Counted from the first letter of the stretch, positions 16,299 to 25,672 are shown. The stretch: 64,000 nucleotides of DNA from CAVSJJ01 sp963771015 (GCA_963771015.1 CAVYRN010000009.1:186001-250000); one strand, 5' to 3'. Translations and numbers: made by a program. The notes: generated from the letters alone by a model not told the origin.

Positions 16299-16706
16299 GT
16301 GGTCTGGCTCGTCCTCATCGTCGTCGCCGTGGTGCTCGCTGCCGCGGTGGCCGCCCTCGTCGCGGGTCGGCTGCCCTACGACCCGATGGCCGCTCCGGTG
16401 CGCACGACGCCGGCCACCGGGCTACCCGAGCAGCCGCGCGCCGCCGACGTCGATGCGGTGCGTTTCGACACCGCCGCCCGGGGCTACCGGATGTCCGAGG
16501 TCGACGACGCGCTCGACACGCTCCAGGCCCGGCTCGTCGCTCAGGAGGGGGAGATCGCCCGGCTCCGGGAGGAACGGGGAGAGCAGGCCGAGCAGGCCGA
16601 GCGGGCCGAGGAGCCCGAACAGCCCGAGGAGCCCGAGGAGCCCGAACAGGCCGAGCCCGTGGCCGCCGACGCGCGTCCCGACGGGTCCCCGGGCGACCGG
16701 GCCTGA
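16299..16706 (+). CDS. membrane-anchored DivIVA-domain protein
   Basis: A 135-residue protein with one N-terminal membrane helix (residues 2-23) and a short DivIVA-like segment. The segment VRFDTAARGYRMSEVDDALDTL (residues 54-75, quoted here in two parts: VRFDTAARGYRM and SEVDDALDTL) matches the N-terminal lipid-binding motif of DivIVA, followed by a coiled coil to about residue 92. The tail is acidic and repetitive (EQPEEPEEPEQAEP). Such proteins may sense curved membrane at poles or septa. The same motif recurs in the GT-C gene at 17144. In mycobacteria a comparable small gene (Rv1209, from memory) lies near tag. Role unproven. Confidence 0.75.
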   Translation: MVWLVLIVVAVVLAAAVAALVAGRLPYDPMAAPVRTTPATGLPEQPRAADVDAVRFDTAARGYRMSEVDDALDTLQARLVAQEGEIARLREERGEQAEQAERAEEPEQPEEPEEPEQAEPVAADARPDGSPGDRA

Positions 16707-16709
16707 CCC

Positions 16710-17147
16710 ATGGCGTTCACCCTCGCTCGGCGCACTCCGCTCAGCCCACAGGACGCCTGGGCCGCCGTCACCGACTTCGGCGCGCACACCGCGCACGTCC
16801 CGCTCACGACGGTGACGACCGACCCCGGCGAGCCGCACGTCGGCTGGGGGTTCGTCGCGGTGACGAGGGCCGGGCCGGTCGGGTTCGACGACCCGATGTT
16901 CCTCACCGCGTGGGAGCCGCCGCGCCGGTTCCGGATGGTCAAGACCGGCCGGCTGCTCGCCGGCTGGGCCGACGTGACGGTCGAGCCGGACGGGTCCGGC
17001 TCCCTGGTCACCTGGACCGAGGAGATCTGCGTCCGCGCCGGCGGCCTGAGTGGCCTCACCCGCCGGGCCGGGGACCGCGCCGCGCCGCGGGTGTTCGGGC
17101 CTGTTGTCGAGGGCCTGCTCAGAGACGCCGAGGCCGCGCCGCGGTGA
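16710..17147 (+). CDS. SRPBCC/START-like domain protein
   Basis: A 145-residue protein with the look of the SRPBCC (START/Bet v1-like) hydrophobic-ligand fold. It has an N-terminal strand and helix (PLSPQDAWAAVTDFGAH), a middle DDPMFLTAWEPPRRFRMVKTGR, a strand TVEPDGSGSLVTWTEEI and a long C-terminal helix. No catalytic motif is visible, so ligand and role are unknown. It begins 3 bases after the DivIVA-like gene stop and overlaps the next gene by 4 bases, so it is the middle gene of a three-gene operon that joins two DivIVA-like proteins and a GT-C membrane protein. Confidence 0.75.
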   Translation: MAFTLARRTPLSPQDAWAAVTDFGAHTAHVPLTTVTTDPGEPHVGWGFVAVTRAGPVGFDDPMFLTAWEPPRRFRMVKTGRLLAGWADVTVEPDGSGSLVTWTEEICVRAGGLSGLTRRAGDRAAPRVFGPVVEGLLRDAEAAPR

Positions 17148-19216
17148 GCCAGGGCGAGGGCTTCCACCCGGCGTTTCGGGGCTACCGGATGGATCAGGTC
17201 GACCACGTGCTCGACGACCTGCAGGCGCAGGTCGAGCGGCAGGAGCGCGCGATCGCCGAGCTGCGCGGCGAGCCCGTCCCCGTGGCCGACCCGAGCGGTA
17301 CGGAGAGAGCCCTCGGCGACGTGGAGGCCGAGCCGGACCGCGGGGCGGCCGACCCGCACGACCTCGCCGTCGACGAGGAGGACCCGGGACCAGGCCTGCC
17401 GCACTGGCTCGCCGAGGTGTGGCGGGCCGCCCCCGAGAACGAGGAGCCCTCCGGGTCCCCACCTCGGGTCCGTCGGCTGCGCGACCTTGTCGTCCTCGCG
17501 GCATACCTCATCCTCGGTGCCTACGTCACCTCGAACCTGCTGCTCTCACACGGCGCCGGCTACCTCTCGCAGGGTGTCCAGGACCAGCAGGCGTTCGAGT
17601 GGTACTTCGCCGCGACGGCCCACAACATCACCCACGGCCTCAACCCGTTGTTCAGCAACCTGCAGAACTACCCCGACGGGGTCAACCTCATGGCCAACGC
17701 GGCGGTTCTCGGGCTCGGGGTCCCGCTCACCCCGATCACCGCCTGGTGGGGGGCCAGCACGACGTTCTTCCTCATCGAGTGGCTCGGGATGTCGTTGACG
17801 GCGGCCGGGTGGTACTGGCTCTTCGTCCGCAGGCTGCGGGTCGGACGGGTGGCGGCCGTCGTCGGCGGGGTCATGTGCGGGTTCGCCCCGGGGATGGTCT
17901 CGCATGCCAACGGCCACCCGAACTTCGTGGCAGCGTTCCTCATCCCGGTCATCGTCGACCGGGTCGCCGGCCTGCGCTACGGCGGAAGATGGGTGCGGGA
18001 CGGAGTCGTCCTCGGGCTGCTGGTCACCTGGCAGGTCTTCATCGGCGAGGAGGTGCTCCTCCTCGCGACGATCGGCCTCGGCATCGTCGGCCTCGTCCTG
18101 GCGGCCCATCGGCGGCTCCGCCTGCGGCGGCTGGCGCCGGGCCTGGGGCTGGCAGCCGGCGTCACGGTCGGCCTCGCGGGGTACCCGCTGTGGTGGCAGT
18201 TCTTCGGGCCGCAGAGCTACTCCTCGCTGTGGCACCCGCCCGCCGGAAACGACCTCGCCGCGTTGTGGGGGATCGCCACCCGCAGCCGGGGCGCCGACCC
18301 CTGGGCGTCGGCGGCCCTGTCGATGAACCGGACGGAGGAGAACGCGTTCTTCGGCATCCCCGTGTGGCTCGTCGCGGCACTGGTCGTCATCGTGCTGTTC
18401 CGACGCCCCATCGTCCGGGCGCTCGCGGCTGTCGTCGTCCTCGCCTCATGGCTCTCGCTCGGCGACACCGTCGTGCTCCATGGGGACCCGACCGGCATCC
18501 CGGCGCTGTGGCCGCTCGTGCACTCCCTGCCGGTCCTCGAGAACGTCCTGCCGACCCGCTTCACGCTCATCGTCGCCCCGGCGATGGGGGCGCTGCTGGC
18601 CCTGGGCATCGACCGGGCCACGCGCTGGGCGGCGCAGTCCGCTGCGGGCGGCGTCCCCCCGGCGCTCGCCGGGGCCGCGGGGGCCGCCGTGGCGGTACTC
18701 GTCGCGGCGGTCGCGCTCAAGCCGATGGTGCCGACGCCCCTCGTCGTCGACCCCCGGCCGGCGATGCCGGCGTTCTTCAGCGAGGGGCTGTGGCGGCCCT
18801 TCCTGCATGGGGGCTCCCTGCTGGCGGCTCCGCCGCCGGACATCGCCGACGCTCGGGCCCTGGAGTGGCAGGTGGAGGCGGGCATGGGCTTCCCCGTCGC
18901 CGAGGGCTACTTCGTCGGTCCGGGGGCCGGTGGCGACCGCACGGGACAGTACGGCGCGACCCGGACCGCGTTGTCGCTGTGGATGTACGACATCAACGCC
19001 GCCAACGCGCCGCAGTTCCCGACGAAGGAGCAGCGCGCCCAGTTCGCCCAGGACCTGAGCACCGAGGGGGTCGATGCCATCGTTCTGCCGGACCGGGACC
19101 AGACCGAGGCGCTGCTGTCCTCGTTGGAGTCTCTGTTCGGGGTCGCCGACCGGGTCGGCGGCGTCTATGTGTGGGACGTCAGGAAGGACCGGACACCGGG
19201 GCAGACCACGGGCTAG
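17144..19216 (+). CDS. DivIVA-like domain fused to GT-C-type membrane protein
   Basis: A 690-residue polytopic membrane protein. Residues 1-43 (FHPAFRGYRMDQVDHVLDDL then a coiled coil) repeat the DivIVA-like motif of the gene at 16299. An acidic linker of about 65 residues follows, then roughly 11 membrane helices from residue 114. The first outer loop is long and has FEWYFAATAHNI, then LNPLFSNLQNYPDGVNLM, typical of GT-C glycosyltransferase-like proteins that use polyprenyl-phosphate sugars. A soluble C-terminal domain of about 140 residues follows. The GTG at 17144 overlaps the SRPBCC stop by 4 bases. The donor and acceptor are unknown; the polar-targeting idea rests on the N-terminal motif only. 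Confidence 0.78.
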   Translation: MSQGEGFHPAFRGYRMDQVDHVLDDLQAQVERQERAIAELRGEPVPVADPSGTERALGDVEAEPDRGAADPHDLAVDEEDPGPGLPHWLAEVWRAAPENEEPSGSPPRVRRLRDLVVLAAYLILGAYVTSNLLLSHGAGYLSQGVQDQQAFEWYFAATAHNITHGLNPLFSNLQNYPDGVNLMANAAVLGLGVPLTPITAWWGASTTFFLIEWLGMSLTAAGWYWLFVRRLRVGRVAAVVGGVMCGFAPGMVSHANGHPNFVAAFLIPVIVDRVAGLRYGGRWVRDGVVLGLLVTWQVFIGEEVLLLATIGLGIVGLVLAAHRRLRLRRLAPGLGLAAGVTVGLAGYPLWWQFFGPQSYSSLWHPPAGNDLAALWGIATRSRGADPWASAALSMNRTEENAFFGIPVWLVAALVVIVLFRRPIVRALAAVVVLASWLSLGDTVVLHGDPTGIPALWPLVHSLPVLENVLPTRFTLIVAPAMGALLALGIDRATRWAAQSAAGGVPPALAGAAGAAVAVLVAAVALKPMVPTPLVVDPRPAMPAFFSEGLWRPFLHGGSLLAAPPPDIADARALEWQVEAGMGFPVAEGYFVGPGAGGDRTGQYGATRTALSLWMYDINAANAPQFPTKEQRAQFAQDLSTEGVDAIVLPDRDQTEALLSSLESLFGVADRVGGVYVWDVRKDRTPGQTTG

Positions 19217-19802
19217 GTCGGTCGCCGGCGGGGCAGCCGACGATGTGGTCGTTGACGAGGCCACAGGCCTGCATCGCCGCATACATCGTCGTCGGCCCGA
19301 CGAAGGTGAACCCGGCCGCGCGCAGGGCCCTGGCCAGGGCGACCGACCCGGGGGTCTGGGCCGGCACGTCGGCGACCGTCGCCGGGCGGCCGTGTCGCTC
19401 CGGGGCGAAGGACCAGAGCACCGCGTCGAGGCCGCCCCGCTCTCGTAGCGCAACGACGGCCCGCGCGTTGGTGATGGCCGCGTCGACCTTGGCGCGGTTG
19501 CGGATGATACCCGGGTCCGCGAGGAGCCGAGCCCGGTCGGCCTCTCCGAAGCCCGCCACGACGTCGGCGTCGAACCCGCTGAAGGCCGTCCGGAATCCCT
19601 CGCGACGTCGCAGGATCGTGAGCCAGGACAGCCCGGACTGGAAGGCCTCGAGGGTGACTCGCTCGAACAGAGCCGCCTCGCCGTGAACGGGGCGGCCCCA
19701 CTCCTCGTCGTGGTAGCGCAGGTAGTCCGGGGTGCTCTGCGCCCAGGGGCACCGACCCTCGGAACCCACCGGATCGCTGACTGGCTCGGGCATGGGCCCC
19801 AT
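19179..19802 (-). CDS. tag: DNA-3-methyladenine glycosylase I
   Basis: A 207-residue Tag-family base-excision enzyme that removes 3-methyladenine from DNA. The zinc-binding residues are present: Cys in GRCPWA, His in YHDEEWG and the C-terminal pair in VNDHIVGCP. The active-site region EAFQSGLSWLTILRRREGF and the helix-hairpin-helix (DPGIIRNRAKVDAAI) are intact. The ATG at 19802 is preferred to the one at 19793 because a GGAGGGG site lies 9 bases before it. Its 3' end overlaps the converging GT-C gene by 38 bases, so the two transcripts are complementary there. tag followed by a DUF3117 gene matches the mycobacterial order as I recall it. Confidence 0.93.
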   Translation of the reverse strand: MGPMPEPVSDPVGSEGRCPWAQSTPDYLRYHDEEWGRPVHGEAALFERVTLEAFQSGLSWLTILRRREGFRTAFSGFDADVVAGFGEADRARLLADPGIIRNRAKVDAAITNARAVVALRERGGLDAVLWSFAPERHGRPATVADVPAQTPGSVALARALRAAGFTFVGPTTMYAAMQACGLVNDHIVGCPAGDRPSPWSAPVSGPS

Positions 19803-19900
19803 TGTGCGCGTCCCCTCCGACGGAGCATCCCGGCCGACCGTGTCGACCATGTCGAACAGCACCTTGAGAGGGGCGATTTCGCGCTGTCGGGTGGCATTGG

Positions 19901-19906
19901 GATAAT
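19901..19906 (+). promoter_or_regulatory. -10 box (GATAAT) for the DUF3117 gene
   Basis: GATAAT stands in a locally AT-richer stretch, 84 bases before the ATG at 19990, which has its own ribosome-binding site (GAAGGGAAGG). No good -35 box is seen. Confidence 0.4.
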
Positions 19907-19989
19907 GACCAGTAACATCCGGCAGTGAATCGTCGGGAACGACAGTGGTGTGCGCACGCATATCCCGCGGTGACGAAGGGAAGGCAGCC

Positions 19990-20163
19990 ATGGCGGCAAT
20001 GAAGCCGAGAACGGGCGATGGCCCGCTCGAGGTGACCAAGGAGGGTCGCGGCATCGTCCTGCGCATGCCTCTCGAGGGTGGCGGTCGGCTCGTTGTCGAG
20101 ATGACCGCCGACGAGGTCCAGGCTCTTGGCGAGGCCATCGACGCCTGCGAGGGCTGCGGCTGA
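19990..20163 (+). CDS. DUF3117 family small protein
   Basis: A 57-residue protein almost identical in pattern to the DUF3117 family found across Actinobacteria (start MAAMKPRTGDGPLEVTKEGR, then IVLRMPLEGGGRLVVEM). Function unknown. The ATG at 19990 is chosen because family members start with this sequence and a GAAGGGAAGG site precedes it; the frame is open further upstream. The C-terminus ends DACEGCG, with two cysteines that could bind metal, but the family is not known to do so. It stands alone between divergent tag and a strong terminator, so it is a single-gene unit. Confidence 0.93.
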   Translation: MAAMKPRTGDGPLEVTKEGRGIVLRMPLEGGGRLVVEMTADEVQALGEAIDACEGCG

Positions 20164-20177
20164 GCTCCCCGCGACAT

Positions 20178-20209
20178 CGAGGCCCCCGCCGGTGACGGCG
20201 GGGGCCTCG
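20178..20209 (+). terminator. strong terminator hairpin after DUF3117 gene
   Basis: CGAGGCCCCCGCCG (20178-20191) and CGGCGGGGGCCTCG (20196-20209) form a perfect 14-base-pair stem with a GTGA loop, 14 bases after the stop codon. Confidence 0.85.
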
Positions 20210-20218
20210 TCGCATGAG

Positions 20219-20224
20219 TAGGGT
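20219..20224 (+). promoter_or_regulatory. -10 box (TAGGGT) for leaderless pepA
   Basis: TAGGGT is 8 bases from the GTG at 20233 and no ribosome-binding site is visible. It lies just downstream of the strong hairpin. Confidence 0.45.
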
Positions 20225-20232
20225 CGGGGACC

Positions 20233-21761
<1,529 letters not shown>

Positions 21762-21765
<4 letters not shown>

Positions 21766-22124
21766 ACGCGGGTTACGGGCTGACCGTGCGCTGGTCGCTG
21801 GCCGAGGCGCCCGCGGGGGTGGAGGAGACCCTGCGGGAGTATGTCGTCGGCACGTCGATCGCCCGCTTCATGTTCCTCGACGGGCTGGCCTTCAAGGTGT
21901 GGCGGATGCGTCCGGCGGAGTGGTTCGAGGGGACCTACGTCTTCGACACCGAGCACGACCGGACGATGTTCCGGGCCGACTTCGAGTCGACGATGGCCGA
22001 TGCCAAGGGAACCGAGATCATCGGCTCGCTGCCGATGCTGATCGAGAGCTACGAGGTCGTCGCCATCGCCGAGGGCCCGAGCGGGTTCCGTCGAGGCGCC
22101 GGCCCGGGGACGACCGACGCCTGA
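21762..22124 (+). CDS. small dimeric alpha/beta-barrel-like protein (YdhR-type, tentative)
   Basis: A 120-residue protein coupled to pepA by a 4-base ATGA overlap. A ribosome site (GGAGGA) lies upstream within pepA. The middle part, FLDGLAFKVWRMRPAEWFEG and TYVFDTEHDRTMF, resembles the strand-helix pattern of YdhR/antibiotic-biosynthesis-monooxygenase-like ferredoxin folds, with a second strand near the end (IESYEVVAIAEGPSGF). No catalytic residues are recognised and the assignment is tentative. The pairing with pepA suggests a shared transcript but says little about role. Confidence 0.6.
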
Positions 22125-22155
22125 CCGCCGCGCCCGCGTGGCCACGCGTCAGGCG
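22118..22155. terminator. possible bidirectional hairpin between convergent genes
   Basis: CGCCTGAC (22118-22125) and GTCAGGCG (22148-22155) pair perfectly, enclosing a second palindrome GCGTGGCCACGC (22136-22147). It covers the pepA-operon stop and the gap to the O-methyltransferase. Confidence 0.45.
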
Positions 22156-22176
22156 GACGCCGCAACGCCGAGCCGC

Positions 22177-22812
22177 CTAGCGACGCACGGCGACGAGGAG
22201 ACCGTCGCTGACCGGCAACAGTGCCGAGACGAGCCCGGTGTCGTCGCGCAGCGCCTTGCCGAGGTCGCGCAACACGGTCGTCGTCTCGTCGCGGACCGCA
22301 GGATCGGCGACCCGGTCGTGCCAGAGCATGTTGTCGAGGACGAGCACCCCGCCGGGGCGCAGGAGCCGGAGCGCGTGCTCGACATAGGCCGGGTAGGCAT
22401 CCTTGTCGGCGTCGACGAGGACCATGTCGTACGCGCCGTCGGTCATCCGAGGCAGCACGTCGAGGGCCGGACCGGCGATGAGCCGGGTGCGTTGATGGGC
22501 GACCCCGGCGGCGGCATACGCCTCTCGGGCCGCCCGCTGGTGCTCGGGCGCGACGTCGATCGTCGTGAGCACGCCCTCCTCGGACATGCCGGAGAGCAGC
22601 CACAGGCCCGATGTCCCGGCCCCGGTCCCGATCTCCATGACGTGGCGGGCCGACACGGCCGCGGCAAGCATCCGGAGCACGGCTCCGGCGCCGCTTCCCA
22701 CCGGGGTGGCGGCGCCGAGCTCGACCCCGCGGTGGCGGGCCTGCTCGATGACCTCCGGCTCAGAGACGAACTCCTCGGCGTAGGCCCAGCTCGCCGGCTT
22801 CATCGTGCTCAT
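22177..22812 (-). CDS. SAM-dependent O-methyltransferase (Rv1220c-like)
   Basis: A 211-residue class I methyltransferase of the caffeoyl-CoA/catechol O-methyltransferase type. Motif I is VMEIGTGAGTSGLWLL; the metal and SAM acidic motif is YDMVLVDADKDAYPAY; LRPGGVLVLDNMLWHDRV follows with the second metal Asp-Asn pair. Length is standard. It is divergent from sigE, as Rv1220c is from sigE in M. tuberculosis. Its substrate is not known in either organism. A TAGGGT box 8 bases before the ATG suggests leaderless initiation. Confidence 0.9.
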   Translation of the reverse strand: MSTMKPASWAYAEEFVSEPEVIEQARHRGVELGAATPVGSGAGAVLRMLAAAVSARHVMEIGTGAGTSGLWLLSGMSEEGVLTTIDVAPEHQRAAREAYAAAGVAHQRTRLIAGPALDVLPRMTDGAYDMVLVDADKDAYPAYVEHALRLLRPGGVLVLDNMLWHDRVADPAVRDETTTVLRDLGKALRDDTGLVSALLPVSDGLLVAVRR

Positions 22813-22820
22813 GGCTGCTC

Positions 22821-22826
22821 ACCCTA
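22821..22826 (-). promoter_or_regulatory. -10 box (TAGGGT) for the O-methyltransferase
   Basis: Minus-strand TAGGGT is 8 bases from the ATG at 22812; no ribosome-binding site is visible. Confidence 0.4.
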
Positions 22827-22877
22827 CTGCCGGGTCGGCTTCGTGGCTCGCGCTCACAGCAGACATTCAGGGCCCGC

Positions 22878-22903
22878 GGGAACAATTCTCTGTTCCACGA
22901 CGT
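22878..22903 (+). promoter_or_regulatory. ECF-type promoter for sigE
   Basis: GGGAAC at 22878-22883 is followed 17 bases later by CGT at 22901-22903, the spacing and sequence of stress ECF sigma promoters (GGAAC and CGTT-like). Transcription would begin near 22911, just before the candidate start codons. This suggests SigE activates its own gene, as in mycobacteria. Confidence 0.6.
22879..22896 (+). promoter_or_regulatory. perfect inverted repeat overlapping the sigE -35 box
   Basis: GGAACA (22879-22884) and TGTTCC (22891-22896) form a perfect dyad with a 6-base spacer. It covers the -35 box, so a dimeric regulator bound here would compete with RNA polymerase. The regulator is not identified. 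Confidence 0.4.
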
Positions 22904-22937
22904 ATCGATGGATGGTATGACGACTGAGGTGAGCACG

Positions 22938-23567
22938 ATGGACGCACGCGCGACACAGGCGGTGGCCCCGCAGGAGGGGGCCGGCCAAGCCTGGGTGCCG
23001 CCGACCTGGGAGGAGGTCGTCGAGCAGCACTCCGCCCGGGTGTACCGGCTGGCCTACCGCCTGACCGGCAACGTCCACGACGCCGAGGACCTCACCCACG
23101 ACGTGTTCCTCCGGGTCTTCCGGTCGCTGCACTCCTATACGCCGGGTACCTTCGAGGGCTGGCTGCACCGCATCACGACGAACGTCTTCCTCGACAAGAT
23201 GCGCCGCAAGCAGCGGATCCGCTTCGACGCGCTCACCGACGAGTCCGCAGCGCGGTTGCCGAGTCGCGGGCCCGGACCGGAGCAGGCATACCACGACTCC
23301 CACTTCGATGACGACGTCCAGCGGGCGCTCGACGCGCTGTCGCCCGACTTCCGCGCGGCCGTCGTTCTCTGCGACATCGAGGGGCTCTCGTACGAGGAGA
23401 TCGCGGCGACGCTCGGGGTGAAGCTCGGTACCGTCCGCTCGCGGATCCACCGGGGCCGTGCCCAGCTGCGCGAGGCTCTGGCCCATCGGGCCCCGGACCG
23501 CACCCCGGCGGCCACGGAGCCGCGTCGCGGCACGTTCGCCCACCGACCGGCCACGGGGACCGTGTGA
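22938..23567 (+). CDS. sigE: ECF sigma factor SigE
   Basis: A 209-residue ECF sigma factor. Region 2 runs through VYRLAYRLTGNVHDAEDL and HDVFLRVFRSLHSY to FLDKMRRKQR, and region 4 through LSPDFRAAVVLCDIEGLSYE with the DNA-reading helix GVKLGTVRSRIHRGR. Gene order with rseA, htrA and tatB downstream and an O-methyltransferase upstream identifies it as the mycobacterial SigE orthologue, which answers envelope, heat and oxidative stress. In-frame ATGs at 22908, 22917 and 22938 are possible. The last is chosen because GAGGTG lies 6 bases before it, and 22908 would precede the predicted transcript start. Confidence 0.92.
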   Translation: MDARATQAVAPQEGAGQAWVPPTWEEVVEQHSARVYRLAYRLTGNVHDAEDLTHDVFLRVFRSLHSYTPGTFEGWLHRITTNVFLDKMRRKQRIRFDALTDESAARLPSRGPGPEQAYHDSHFDDDVQRALDALSPDFRAAVVLCDIEGLSYEEIAATLGVKLGTVRSRIHRGRAQLREALAHRAPDRTPAATEPRRGTFAHRPATGTV

Positions 23568-24130
23568 TCCCAGCGGCCCGCTCATCGCGGCTCACCTGCC
23601 TGCGCGGTGAGCTGCCGGAGTATGCCGCCGGGCGGTTGTCGCCCGGGCGCCGGGCCCAGTGGGACCATCACCTGGTCAGCTGCGCCATGTGCCGAGCCGC
23701 GGTCATGGAGGAGCAGCGGCTGCGGGCCGCGCTCGCCGGCGGCCCGCCCCCGCCGGGCTCTCTGCGCGGCGCGCTGCTGGCCATGGCCACCGTGCCCGTG
23801 CCGGCGCCACCAACGGCACCGTTCGAGGCGGTGGTTCCGCTGGTGACGCTCGCGCCTACCGCCCCGCCCGTGCACCGCAGCGTGCTGCGCTCGGCGCTGC
23901 TTGCCGCGGCCGCGGCCGGCGCGTCGGCGGCGGCCGCCTGGAGCCTCAGCCTCGCTGGAGCACCCGGCACCGTCACGACGGTCCGCTCGACCGCCTTCCT
24001 GCCGAGCCCGGCGAGCAGCTCGGGAGCCCGGGCCGCAGGAGGGACGAGCGCCCTGCCCGCGTCGATCGTCCGACCCGTGGCCCCCGCGGTCGAGTCCAGC
24101 GCGACACTCAGGGCAGAATCGACCCCATGA
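23564..24130 (+). CDS. rseA: RseA-type zinc-binding anti-sigma factor
   Basis: A 188-residue partner of SigE, coupled by a 4-base GTGA overlap. The N-terminal domain has the ZAS signature H-x3-C-x2-C in HHLVSCAMCRAA (residues 31-42), which usually binds zinc and holds the sigma factor. A possible hydrophobic segment (SVLRSALLAAAAAGASAAAA) lies near residue 110, followed by a Ser/Ala/Pro-rich tail. Mycobacterial RseA lacks a clear membrane helix, so the topology here is uncertain. In that system phosphorylation and ClpC1P2 degradation release SigE. Confidence 0.88.
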   Translation: MIPAARSSRLTCLRGELPEYAAGRLSPGRRAQWDHHLVSCAMCRAAVMEEQRLRAALAGGPPPPGSLRGALLAMATVPVPAPPTAPFEAVVPLVTLAPTAPPVHRSVLRSALLAAAAAGASAAAAWSLSLAGAPGTVTTVRSTAFLPSPASSSGARAAGGTSALPASIVRPVAPAVESSATLRAESTP

Positions 24131-25644
24131 CCGACGAGCAGCGCGCCGAGCCGGCTTCGCCCGACGACGGCTCGACGCCCTCGCCCGACCCCGTGCCGTG
24201 GGACCCGTGGAGTGCTGGAGGAGGCACCCCGAGCGACGCCACGGCGCCGTTGGACCTGGCCCGGACCCAGGAGGTCGACCTGGGCGGGGTCGACGTCCCC
24301 CCGCCGACTCCTGAGGCCGCGGCGAGCTACGGCCCGCCGGCCCCGGGCGACGAGGCCGCCTCCGCGCCGCCGGCGAGCCCCAGCGTGCCGACCTGGGCCG
24401 CGGTCCGGGACGACCCTGCGGTGAGGGCCGCGGCCGGTGGGTCCTCGGCCTACGGGACCTACCCGGCGTCCGCCCCCATGGAGCCAGGCTATGGCGCCGG
24501 TGCGATGGTGCCCATGACCCGGCAACGACCGCCTCGCCGGGGGCCCGGGTGGGGAGCGCTGGTCTCGGTCGCGGCCGTGGCGGCCCTCGTCTCGGGTGTC
24601 GGCGGCGGGCTGCTGGGTGGCTGGCTCGCCCGCAGCGACGCGACGACTGCCGGCACCCAGAACGACCCCGCCACGGTGCCGACGCCGGGCCCGGCAGCCA
24701 CCTCCCGCCCGTCCGACAGCGTCGCGAGCATCGCGGCCCGCACCCTGCCGAGTGTCGTGACGATCCGGGTCACCAGCTCCGCGGGTACGTCGACGGGCTC
24801 CGGGTGGGTCTATGACACGAACGGCCACCTCGTGACGAACAACCATGTCATCGCCGACGCCGGGAACGGGGGCAAGGTCACCGTCATCCTCAGCAATGGC
24901 AAGCAGTCCAGCGGGACCGTCGTCGGCCGGGACGAGTCGTACGACCTCGCCGTCGTCAAGCTGGACCGCACCGACCTCAAGCCGCTCCCGGTCGGCTCCT
25001 CGGCCGACGTCGTCGTCGGCGACCCCGTCATCGCCGTCGGTGCGCCGCTCGGACTGGACTCGACCGTGACCACCGGCATCGTCAGCGCGCTCAACCGGCC
25101 GGTCGCGCCCGGCGGCTCCGGCAGCGGCCAGTCCTACATCAACGCGATCCAGACCGATGCGGCGATCAACCCCGGTAACTCCGGGGGTCCGCTGCTGGAC
25201 ATGTCCGGCCGCGTGATCGGCGTCAACTCCGCCATCGCCCAGCTGCCCGGGGCGAGCCAGTCGAGCACGAGCGGCAGCATCGGCCTCGGGTTCGCCATCC
25301 CCAGCGACCAGGTCCGCAAGACGGTCGACCAGCTCATCGCCGGGGGGAAGGCCGAGCATCCGGTCATCGGCGTGCTCATGGACCTCAGCTACACCGGAGA
25401 GGGAGTGCGGATCGCGGCCGGCGGCTCAGACGGGGCGCCCGCGATCACGACCGGTGGCCCCGCGGACAAGGCCGGGCTGGAGCCCGGCGACATCATCCTC
25501 GAGATCGACGGTCGGCCGATCGCCGACCCGGACCAGCTCGTCGTCGCCATCCGGGCCCACAGCGTCGGCGACAGGGTGACCCTCGTCGTCCGCCGCGACG
25601 GCACCGACCGCGAGGTCACGCTGGTCCTGGCGGCCGCGCAGTGA
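24127..25644 (+). CDS. htrA: HtrA/DegP-family membrane serine protease
   Basis: A 505-residue quality-control protease. The first 140 residues are a Pro/Ala/Asp-rich cytosolic part. One membrane helix follows (GALVSVAAVAALVSGVGGGL, around residues 142-163), then the extracytoplasmic trypsin-like domain. The triad is His in VTNNHVIAD, Asp in ESYDLAVVKL and Ser in NPGNSGGPL. A C-terminal PDZ domain spans about 420-500 (GPADKAGLEPGDIILEIDGR). The ATG at 24127 overlaps the rseA stop by 4 bases. Position in the sigE operon matches M. tuberculosis htrA, a SigE-linked envelope stress protease. Confidence 0.95.
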   Translation: MTDEQRAEPASPDDGSTPSPDPVPWDPWSAGGGTPSDATAPLDLARTQEVDLGGVDVPPPTPEAAASYGPPAPGDEAASAPPASPSVPTWAAVRDDPAVRAAAGGSSAYGTYPASAPMEPGYGAGAMVPMTRQRPPRRGPGWGALVSVAAVAALVSGVGGGLLGGWLARSDATTAGTQNDPATVPTPGPAATSRPSDSVASIAARTLPSVVTIRVTSSAGTSTGSGWVYDTNGHLVTNNHVIADAGNGGKVTVILSNGKQSSGTVVGRDESYDLAVVKLDRTDLKPLPVGSSADVVVGDPVIAVGAPLGLDSTVTTGIVSALNRPVAPGGSGSGQSYINAIQTDAAINPGNSGGPLLDMSGRVIGVNSAIAQLPGASQSSTSGSIGLGFAIPSDQVRKTVDQLIAGGKAEHPVIGVLMDLSYTGEGVRIAAGGSDGAPAITTGGPADKAGLEPGDIILEIDGRPIADPDQLVVAIRAHSVGDRVTLVVRRDGTDREVTLVLAAAQ

Positions 25645-25672
25645 CCGGCCTCCGATGCGGTGAGGGGGAGCC

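Noticed and set aside
17050..19686. 878-residue open frame on the plus strand
   Set aside because: Out-of-frame shadow of the GT-C gene, Arg/Gly/Pro-rich without membrane helices or motifs.
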